64,000 nt of DNA from Streptomyces rapamycinicus NRRL 5491 (GTDB lineage: Bacteria; Actinomycetota; Actinomycetes; Streptomycetales; Streptomycetaceae). A model generated the notes under the pieces. It was not told the DNA's origin. It worked only from the letters and a program-made list of their open reading frames with translations, and did not search any database. The stretch spans positions 5,270,001 to 5,334,000 of the forward strand of contig NZ_CP085193.1 of the NCBI RefSeq assembly GCF_024298965.1, in the 5' to 3' direction. Shown piece by piece: positions 58,143 to 64,000 of this stretch; position 1 is the stretch's first letter, and each line of letters opens with the position of its first letter. The position numbers were made by a program, and so were the translations under genes.

Positions 58143-58200
58143 AAATTAGTGAGGTGTGGGAAACGCTCCAACCCCAAGGCCGCCCCCTATTCACCCCTAG
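58143..58200 (-). promoter_or_regulatory. Predicted PKS1 promoter with three heptamer operator repeats
   Basis: On the minus strand: CTAGGGG, 3 nt, ATAGGGG, 5 nt, CTTGGGG, then directly TTGGAG (-35), a 17-nt spacer and TAATTT (-10). The -10 lies about 100 nt before the PKS1 GTG. Heptamer direct repeats abutting a poor -35 are typical of activator-dependent antibiotic promoters. The same layout precedes PKS4. Confidence 0.55.
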
Positions 58201-58286
58201 ATCTTTTTCCGGCGCTTCCTGGGCGGACCGCCTTCCTCCACGCTGGCCCTTAAAACGAACGTCCGTGGCCGCAAGAGGAGGAATGC

Positions 58287-59168
58287 ATGGGATCTTTTCG
58301 TTTCGGTGTCGCGATGCACTCGGTGGGCGGACGCGAGGAATGGAACAAGAAATGCCGCCAGGCGGAGCGTCTCGGGTACGACGTGATTCTGGTGCCGGAC
58401 CACCTCGGATTTCCCGCGCCGTTCTCCGCGATGGTCGCGGCGGCCGGAGCGACGGAGCGGCCACGGATCGGCTCCTTCGTCCTCAACACCTCCTTCTGGA
58501 ACCCGACACTGCTGGGCCGGGACGTCGTGACCGCTGATCAGCTCACCGACGGGCGGCTGGAGGTCGGGCTCGGCGCGGGCCACCGGAAGGAGGAGTTCGA
58601 GGCGACGGGCTTCCCCTGGCGGCCGCTGGCCGAGCGGATCGACCACCTGGAGCGGACGATCGACGCCCTGTCCGGCGCGTACGAGGAGGCGGTGCGGGCG
58701 GACGCCCTGATCCAGCGCCCTCGTCCGCCGCTGTTCCTCGGCGGCAACAGCGACCGGCTGCTACGGCTGGCCGCCCGGCACGCGGACATCGTGGGGTTCT
58801 CCGCGCTGACGAAGGGCCCCGCGCCGCAGGGGTTCCGGATCCTGACCGCCGAGGCCCTCGACGAGCGGGTGGCCTTCTTCCGCTCGGCGGCCGGTGCGCG
58901 GGCGGCCGAGGTGGAACTGAACATCCTGGTCCGGGACGTCGTGATCACCGATGACCGGGACGGCCAGACCCGCCGCTGGCACGAGCGGACGCCGGATCTG
59001 ACCCTGGAGGAGTTCCGCGCCGCGCCGGCCGTGCTGCTCGGCAGCGTGGACCAGATCGCCGCCCAGGTGCGGTCCTGGGCCGACCGGTTCGGCTTCCGCT
59101 ATCTCACCGTGCACGAGCCGTGGCTGGAGACCTTCGCCCCGGTGATCGAGGCGCTCGGCGGGGAATGA
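58287..59168 (+). CDS. LLM-family (luciferase-like, probably F420-dependent) oxidoreductase
   Basis: A 293-residue luciferase-like TIM-barrel oxidoreductase. The N-terminus RFGVAMHSVGG, followed by QAERLGYDVILVPDHLG and later LEVGLGAGHRKEEFEATG, matches the actinobacterial LLM family, many of whose members use F420; it resembles the MSMEG_2516-type subgroup. The length is typical. The ATG at 58287 has GAGGAGGA ending 4 nt upstream; a nearer ATG at 58283 is out of frame. It is the only plus-strand gene, divergent from PKS1 across 243 bp and convergent with the P450. In such clusters these enzymes reduce or hydroxylate the polyketide or a building block; the substrate here is unknown. FMN or FMNH2 instead of F420 cannot be excluded from sequence alone. 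Confidence 0.88.
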   Translation: MGSFRFGVAMHSVGGREEWNKKCRQAERLGYDVILVPDHLGFPAPFSAMVAAAGATERPRIGSFVLNTSFWNPTLLGRDVVTADQLTDGRLEVGLGAGHRKEEFEATGFPWRPLAERIDHLERTIDALSGAYEEAVRADALIQRPRPPLFLGGNSDRLLRLAARHADIVGFSALTKGPAPQGFRILTAEALDERVAFFRSAAGARAAEVELNILVRDVVITDDRDGQTRRWHERTPDLTLEEFRAAPAVLLGSVDQIAAQVRSWADRFGFRYLTVHEPWLETFAPVIEALGGE

Positions 59169-59177
59169 GCCGCGCGG

Positions 59178-59239
59178 CCCGCTCGTGACGGAGGTGGCCC
59201 CCGCCGGTCCCGGCGGGGGCCACCTCCGTCACGAGCGGG
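59178..59239. terminator. Bidirectional terminator between convergent LLM oxidoreductase and P450 genes
   Basis: A perfect 30-bp inverted repeat with a 2-nt centre lies 10 bp after the LLM stop and 4 bp before the P450 stop (in map order). Arms are GC-rich without a T tract, as is common in Streptomyces. It would stop transcription from both sides. Confidence 0.85.
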
Positions 59240-59242
59240 GAG

Positions 59243-60457
59243 TCACCAGGTGACCGGCAGTTCGTAGACACCCTGCATATCGGCCGCCTCGCGGACCCGC
59301 AGCTCCTTCAGCGGCTTCTTCAGACGCAGGGAGGGGACCCTGCGCAGCAGCGCCCGGAAGGTCACTTCCAGTTCCATCCGGGCCAGGCCCTGCGCCAGGC
59401 AGTTGTGCGGCCCGAAGCCGAAGGCGAAGTGCTGGTGGGGTTCTCGGTGCACATCGAAGCGGTCCGGTTCGGGATACGTCTCGGGGTCGTGGTCGAGCAG
59501 GGCGTAGGGCATGATGAGGCCGCTGCCGGCCGGGATGACCCGGCCGTGGAACTCGATGTCCTCGGTGACGACGCGCAGGCCCGCCATGTCCGCGATGGTC
59601 AGATAGCGCAGCAGCTCGTCGACCGCGGCGGGGATCGTGTCCGGGTCGGCGCGCACCGAGGCGAGCTGGTCGGGGTGGTCCAGGAGGGTCGCCATGCCGA
59701 GGGCGATCATCTGCGCGGTGGTGCCCTGACCGGTGACCAGGAGCTGCACGGCCATCCGTATGAGGTCGCCGCGGTCCAGTTCACCCTTGGCGACCTCCTC
59801 AACGGACAGCCGGTCCAGCAGCCAGGTGCCGGTCCCGGCGCCCCTGGAGGAGACCAGCTGGTCCATGTAGGCGACGAGTTCGCCCAGCGGGCCCTCGGAC
59901 TCCTCGGAGTCGGCGGCGCGCAGCAGCCGGACGCTGCGTTCCTGGAAGGTGGCCTGGTCCTCGGTGGGGACACCGAGCAGATGGAAGATGACCCGGGAGG
60001 ACAGCTCCGAGGCGAAGTCCTGGATGAGGTCGACGGGCGGGGTGGCCGCCAGCAGGCGGTCGACACAGTCGTCGACGATCCGTTCGACGTCGGGCTGCAT
60101 GGCCTTGGTCCGCTTGGCCGTGAAGTCGGGGATCAGCATGCGGCGGTACATGCTGTGCTCCTCGCCGTCCATGGTGACCAGGGTGCGGAACCAGCGGGCA
60201 CCCAGCAGACGGGGGGTGATGATCGGGAATCCGTCGCTGGCCCGCTCCGAGGACACCCGGGGATCGGTGAGCAGACGACGGGCGTCCGCGTGCCGGGTGA
60301 CCAGCCAGGCGGTGTTGCCGTCGTAGAGGGTCACCTCGGCCAGGGGCCCGTGGTCCCGCAGCGCCGAGTAGCCGGCGGGCGGCCGGTAGGGACAGGTGCG
60401 CTGCTGGGGAAAGGAAAAGGTTTCCTCTTCGGTGGCTGCCGTTACGGTCTCGCTCAT
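59243..60457 (-). CDS. Cytochrome P450 monooxygenase
   Basis: A 404-residue soluble bacterial class I P450. Haem motif FGFGPHNCLAQ has the ligand Cys at 353; the K-helix ExxR is ELLR near 281; the N-terminal FPQQRTCPYRPPAGY is usual for actinobacterial tailoring P450s. The I-helix reads VTGQGTTAQ near 243, so the conserved acid before Thr is replaced by Gly. I chose the second of two adjacent ATGs (60457) because AGGA lies 7 nt upstream. An alternative ATG at 60541 overlaps the NRPS stop (ATGA) and would add 28 residues of atypical sequence. It is downstream of and co-directional with the NRPS, so it may hydroxylate the PCP-bound amino acid or the finished polyketide. Electron-transfer partners are not in the window. 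Confidence 0.95.
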   Translation of the reverse strand: MSETVTAATEEETFSFPQQRTCPYRPPAGYSALRDHGPLAEVTLYDGNTAWLVTRHADARRLLTDPRVSSERASDGFPIITPRLLGARWFRTLVTMDGEEHSMYRRMLIPDFTAKRTKAMQPDVERIVDDCVDRLLAATPPVDLIQDFASELSSRVIFHLLGVPTEDQATFQERSVRLLRAADSEESEGPLGELVAYMDQLVSSRGAGTGTWLLDRLSVEEVAKGELDRGDLIRMAVQLLVTGQGTTAQMIALGMATLLDHPDQLASVRADPDTIPAAVDELLRYLTIADMAGLRVVTEDIEFHGRVIPAGSGLIMPYALLDHDPETYPEPDRFDVHREPHQHFAFGFGPHNCLAQGLARMELEVTFRALLRRVPSLRLKKPLKELRVREAADMQGVYELPVTW

Positions 60458-60491
60458 CATGGTGTCCTGACGTCGGTGGAACGAATCGGCG

Positions 60492-60521
60492 CTCCGCGGG
60501 GACGCATTCCCCACCGCGGAG
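60492..60521. other. Imperfect hairpin between NRPS and P450
   Basis: Arms of 6 and 5 bp interrupted by a 3-nt bulge, with a 5-nt loop, lie between the NRPS stop and the chosen P450 ribosome binding site. It could modulate P450 expression or mRNA processing; no T tract is present. Confidence 0.4.
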
Positions 60522-60537
60522 GGGATGTCCGGCCCGG

Positions 60538-63500
60538 TCATTCACCGCCGGACCGCAGGAATTCCGCCAATTGGGCCGGGCTGGGCCTCGTGAAGATTTC
60601 GGCGAGCTGGAGACGTACGCCGAGCCGTTCCTCGACGGACTGGGCGAGCTTCGCCGCCAGCAGGGAATGGCCGCCACTGGTGAAGAAATTGGAATGGGCG
60701 TGCAGATCGGTACGGCCGAGCACGTCCTGCCACAGGTCGATGAGTTTCCCCACGAGTTTGTCCTCCGGTTCGACCGCGGACGGCTCGGCCCGTTCCTGGT
60801 CGCGGTCCCGTATCCGGCGGGCCAGCGCCAAATAGTCGACCTTGTGGTTCCCGGTGGTGGGCAGGGCGCCGACGAGGAGGAATTCCCCGGGGACCGCGGG
60901 GGCCGGGAGGCTGCTGCGGGCGTGCTCCCAGACCTGGTTGACCAGGCCGGGGACGTCCTCGGCGAGGAGGAACGCCACCAGCCGGGCGTCGCCCGCCTCA
61001 CCCGTGACGACCAGGGCGGCCGCCGCCCGGACGGCGGGGTGGCCGAGGAGCACGCTCTCCACCTCGCCCAGCTCGATCCGGTTGCCCCGCAGCTTCACCT
61101 GCCGGTCGACGCGGCCGAGCACCTCCAGCGTTCCGTCTCCCCGCCACCGGGCGAGATCACCGGTGCGGTAGTAGCGCCCGTGGCGGGGGTGCTCCCGGAA
61201 CCGGTCGGCGGTCAGCTCCGGGCGGCGGTGGTAGCCGATGGCCACTCCCCCGCCGGCGACGCACAACTCGCCCCGCACGCCCACCGGCAGTTCCGCACCG
61301 TCGGGGGTGGCGACGAACACCCGGGTGTCACGGATCGGCCGGCCGACGTGCACCGGGCCCCCGGGGCCCGGCTCGACCAGGCCGGATGTCGACCAGATGG
61401 TGGTCTCCGTCGGTCCGTAGACATTGCGCAGCTCACAGCCGGTCGCGGCCAGCCGGGCGGCCAGCGCCGACGGGAGCGGTTCGCCGCCGCACAGGACGCG
61501 CCGCCCGTCCAGTTGGTCCGCGCAGTCGTCGGTCACCAGCCGCCAGGTGGTCGGGGTGGCCTGGACGATGTCGACCCGGTGGTCCCGCAGCAGATCGGCC
61601 AGGACGCGGCCGTCGGACCGTGCGGCGTCCGGCGCGGCCACCAGGCGCCCGCCGGTGACCAGCGGCAGGAACAGTTCCAGGGCGGAGATGTCGAAGCTGA
61701 AGGTGGTCAGCCACAGCGTGGTCTCACCCGGCCGGGCCCGGAGTTCATCGGCGAAGTGCCCCACCACGTTGGTGAGGTTGCCGTGGGAAACCAGGGTTCC
61801 CTTCGGCCGTCCGGTCGAGCCTGAGGTGTAGATCAGGTAGGCGGCGCGGGCCGGATCGGGATCGGCGCCCAGGTCGGAGCCGGTACGAGGGTCGGGGTCA
61901 GTGCGAGGGTCGGGGTCAGTGCGAGGGTCGGAGCCGGTGCGGGGGTCGGAGCCGGTGCCGAGCGCGGAGTCGGCGCCGGAAGCAGGGTCACTGCCGGTGG
62001 CGGGCCGGGTGTTCAGGTCGGCCAGGCGCAGCACCGGAACCCCTTCGGGTGCGGGCACGGACCCGTCCCCGGCCAGAACCGCCTTCGCCCCGGAGTCCGC
62101 GAGCTGGTACGCGAGGCGGTGCGCGGGGTGGTCGGGGTCCAGGGGGAGGTAGACCGCGCCGGTGAGCCATACGCCGAGCACGGCCGCGGCCAGCGCGGCC
62201 GAGCGTGGTGCGATCAGCGCGACCACATCGCCGTCGCCGATGCCGTGGTCGCGCAGCGCACTCCTGACGGCGAGGGCCGAGTCCCACAGCTCCCGGTAGG
62301 TCCGGGGACCGTCCGCGTCCTCGACGGCCACCGCGTCCGGTGTCCTCGCGACGGTCCGCCGCACTCCGGCGAGCACGGAGGGCGCGGGCCGGTCCGGCGG
62401 GGGCTGACCGGCGGCGTCGATCACGGCGTGGTCGCGTTCGCTCCAGGCCACGGCCCCGCCGAGGGGCTGCCCGGGGTCCTCGGCCAGGGACGACAGCAGC
62501 ACCTCGTAGCGCCCCAGCAGCGCGGCGACCTCGTCACGCGTGAACACATCGTCGCTGTAGACGATGCGCAAGCGCAGTTCCTCGTCGGTCGACATGACGA
62601 AGAACTCCAGGTCAAACTTGCTGTACGGGATCTCGACGACCATGGGGGCGGCGGCCAGGCCGCCGATCTCGAAGTCGGGCAGGCCCAGACCCGGCACGTA
62701 GTTGAAGACGTGCCGGAAGAGGCTGTTGCGCCACGCGCCGCCCTCTCGGGCTACTTCGTTGTAGAGGCTGTCCACCGGCACGTCGGCGTGGGCGATGCCG
62801 TCGAGGAAGACCCGCCCGGCCTTCAGGGCCAGTTCCCGGAAGCTGTCGTCGGGGTCCACCGTGAGCCGCAGGGGCACCACGTTGACGTGGTAGCCGATCG
62901 CGCCGGGCGCGGAGCGGCCCCGTACATTCACCATCGTGCCCACGGCCAGGTCCGGCCCGGCCCCGTGCTGGGCGAGCAACAGACCGTAGGCGGCGAGCAG
63001 GACGACGGCCTCGGAGGTGTTCAGTTCGGTGCGCAGCCGGTCCACCGCCGCCCGGACCCGGCGGGGCACGGTGACGGTCAGCTGGCCACCGGCCAGGGTC
63101 GAACCGGCGGCCTCCTGCCTGCCGTAGGCCAGCTCGAGCCTGGAGGGATCGAAGCCCTGGAGCTGCCGGTGCCAGTAGCTGAGGCTCTCGGCGGTCGGCT
63201 CCGCCTCCCGCAACGCCGGCACCGGCTCCAGCAGAGCGGGGTCGGGCGGCCGGTTCGCGGCGAGCGCGGTGTACACCTCGACCAGCTCGCCGAGGAGGAT
63301 GCCCGCGGAGATGGTGTCGAAGACCAGGTGGTGCAGGACCAGGCAGACGATGTCCTCACCGTCGCCCGGCAGGTGCCCGACGCGCGTCAGCGGCCGGCCG
63401 TCGAAGGTGAACGGCATGGCCACGAAGGAGGTCAGCGCCTGCTCGGGATCGCCCGAGGCCGGTACGGTGAGCACCTCCGCACCGGCCTCATCGACGTCGA

Positions 63501-63762
63501 GGACGACCTTGGTCAGCCCCGTGTCGCCGGCGTGGAACACGGTGCGCAGCGTCTCGTGGCGTCGCACGAGCAGCGTCACGGACGCCCGCAGGATGGACCG
63601 GTCCAGGCCGCCGCGCACCCTGAAGGTGAAGGACAGGTTGTTCACGGCGGCGCCGGGGACCAGCCGTTCCAGCAGCCACAGCGCCTCCTCCTTCCGGGTG
63701 ACCGGTTCCGGCCGCGGCGCCCTTCCGGTGCCGCTGGGGCCCGGGTCCGTCCGTGTCCGCAT
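60538..63762 (-). CDS. Stand-alone NRPS, condensation-adenylation-PCP
   Basis: A 1,074-residue monomodular NRPS. The condensation domain (about 15-440) has HHLVFDT near 146, with Thr replacing the last Gly of HHxxxDG. The adenylation domain (about 470-975) shows LIYTSGSTGRPKGT near 644, NVYGPTETTIW, YRTGDLARW near 864, and GNHKVDY near 972. The PCP carries FFTSGGHSLLA with Ser near 1029. There is no epimerase, reductase or thioesterase. Hand-aligned binding-pocket residues give DILALGVIWK, close to the published glycine code DILQLGLIWK, so glycine or another small residue is likely. The start at 63762 has AGAGGA 8 nt upstream; an in-frame ATG at 63834 overlaps the upstream gene. It lies 13 bp after that gene and before the P450, so the three look like one operon. 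It could acylate the polyketide with an aminoacyl group or supply an amino-acid-derived unit. Confidence 0.95.
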   Translation of the reverse strand: MRTRTDPGPSGTGRAPRPEPVTRKEEALWLLERLVPGAAVNNLSFTFRVRGGLDRSILRASVTLLVRRHETLRTVFHAGDTGLTKVVLDVDEAGAEVLTVPASGDPEQALTSFVAMPFTFDGRPLTRVGHLPGDGEDIVCLVLHHLVFDTISAGILLGELVEVYTALAANRPPDPALLEPVPALREAEPTAESLSYWHRQLQGFDPSRLELAYGRQEAAGSTLAGGQLTVTVPRRVRAAVDRLRTELNTSEAVVLLAAYGLLLAQHGAGPDLAVGTMVNVRGRSAPGAIGYHVNVVPLRLTVDPDDSFRELALKAGRVFLDGIAHADVPVDSLYNEVAREGGAWRNSLFRHVFNYVPGLGLPDFEIGGLAAAPMVVEIPYSKFDLEFFVMSTDEELRLRIVYSDDVFTRDEVAALLGRYEVLLSSLAEDPGQPLGGAVAWSERDHAVIDAAGQPPPDRPAPSVLAGVRRTVARTPDAVAVEDADGPRTYRELWDSALAVRSALRDHGIGDGDVVALIAPRSAALAAAVLGVWLTGAVYLPLDPDHPAHRLAYQLADSGAKAVLAGDGSVPAPEGVPVLRLADLNTRPATGSDPASGADSALGTGSDPRTGSDPRTDPDPRTDPDPRTGSDLGADPDPARAAYLIYTSGSTGRPKGTLVSHGNLTNVVGHFADELRARPGETTLWLTTFSFDISALELFLPLVTGGRLVAAPDAARSDGRVLADLLRDHRVDIVQATPTTWRLVTDDCADQLDGRRVLCGGEPLPSALAARLAATGCELRNVYGPTETTIWSTSGLVEPGPGGPVHVGRPIRDTRVFVATPDGAELPVGVRGELCVAGGGVAIGYHRRPELTADRFREHPRHGRYYRTGDLARWRGDGTLEVLGRVDRQVKLRGNRIELGEVESVLLGHPAVRAAAALVVTGEAGDARLVAFLLAEDVPGLVNQVWEHARSSLPAPAVPGEFLLVGALPTTGNHKVDYLALARRIRDRDQERAEPSAVEPEDKLVGKLIDLWQDVLGRTDLHAHSNFFTSGGHSLLAAKLAQSVEERLGVRLQLAEIFTRPSPAQLAEFLRSGGE
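61873..61960. repeat. 18-bp tandem repeats in the NRPS adenylation domain
   Basis: Units of about 18 bp encode Asp-Pro-Arg-Thr-rich sequence in a loop before the ATP-binding motif, within residues about 592-630. Confidence 0.85.
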
Positions 63763-63775
63763 CAGGTGTGTCCTC

Positions 63776-64000
63776 TCAACGGAGCAGATCCGCCACGGTC
63801 TTCGCCACGTCGGCGGACCGCAGCAGATCGGCATGGGCCAGGTCGAAGCGGATCTCGCGCGCCACCTTCGCCGGCCGCTCGGCCTCGGGCAGCAGGTTCA
63901 GCCCGTTGGTGGACGTGGTGGAGCTGATCGCCGTGGCACCGGGCCAGCCCTCCCGGGTGTCGATCCCGGCGGCGGCCACCAGATAGGTCATGAACGCGGT
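63776..64000 (-). CDS. C-terminal fragment of a probable alpha/beta-hydrolase (5' end beyond window)
   Basis: About 75 C-terminal residues are visible; the frame is open at the right edge. The stretch FDLAHADLLRSADVAKTVADLL resembles the region around the catalytic His near the end of alpha/beta-hydrolases and lipase-like enzymes, followed by a closing helix. Nothing N-terminal (oxyanion loop, GxSxG) is available, so the family call is tentative. It ends 13 bp before the NRPS start and is probably in the same operon. A type II thioesterase or an esterase are alternatives. Confidence 0.45.
   Translation of the reverse strand, partial: TAFMTYLVAAAGIDTREGWPGATAISSTTSTNGLNLLPEAERPAKVAREIRFDLAHADLLRSADVAKTVADLLR

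Noticed and set aside
58197..58646. Minus-strand ORFs opposite the LLM oxidoreductase
   Set aside because: They lie antisense to a well-supported gene with clear family motifs and have no motifs of their own.
60458..60541. P450 start at 60541 overlapping the NRPS stop (ATGA)
   Set aside because: Coupling is possible, but the ATG at 60457 has a better ribosome site and gives a normal P450 N-terminus; kept only as an alternative.
63776..64000. Calling the right-edge fragment the PKS-releasing or type II thioesterase
   Set aside because: Only the C-terminus is visible; no GxSxG is available to decide between thioesterase, esterase and lipase.

Overview
The window is the core of a large modular polyketide biosynthetic cluster from a high-GC actinomycete, most likely Streptomyces. 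The evidence is the GC-rich coding bias, the giant type I PKS proteins with actinobacterial docking domains, and an F420/LLM-type oxidoreductase and actinobacterial P450 beside an NRPS. About 58 kb of the 64 kb is five head-to-tail PKS genes on the minus strand, so transcription runs from right to left.

Layout from right to left. 63776-64000 is the C-terminal end of a probable alpha/beta-hydrolase. 60538-63762 is a stand-alone NRPS (C-A-PCP) with a glycine-like specificity code. 59243-60457 is a cytochrome P450. A 30-bp perfect inverted repeat (59178-59239) separates this minus-strand operon from a convergent plus-strand LLM-family oxidoreductase (58287-59168). A 243-bp divergent region follows, then PKS1 (58043-49497: KSQ loading module and module 1), PKS2 (49452-41362: modules 2-3), PKS3 (41310-30274: modules 4-5), PKS4 (30067-7667: modules 6-9) and PKS5 (7565 to beyond base 1: module 10 and the start of module 11). 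PKS numbers follow the assumed assembly order.

Reading domains colinearly (an inference): acetate starter by malonyl decarboxylation; module 1 methylmalonyl with DH-KR (2-methyl-2-butenoyl end); module 2 malonyl with no reduction (ketone); module 3 malonyl, A-type KR (OH); module 4 methylmalonyl, A-type KR (OH); modules 5 and 6 malonyl, fully reducing; module 7 methylmalonyl DH-KR, module 8 malonyl DH-KR, module 9 malonyl DH-KR (a methyl-triene if all DHs work); module 10 methylmalonyl, fully reducing; module 11 onward is outside the window. The NRPS, P450 and LLM enzyme are candidate tailoring or side-chain functions. No thioesterase, regulator, transporter or sugar gene lies inside the window. 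I could not assign a known product.

The most notable points are: (i) the same three-heptamer operator-plus-promoter architecture in front of PKS1 and PKS4, suggesting two coordinately activated PKS transcripts; (ii) AT, KR, ER, DH and KS segments repeated almost base for base between modules, written in a G/T-ending codon dialect unlike the surrounding C/G-ending DNA, with PKS2 largely outside this homogenisation; (iii) a Gly-to-Asp change in the DH signature of two modules carried on one duplicated block; and (iv) in-frame micro- and minisatellites concentrated in interdomain linkers.
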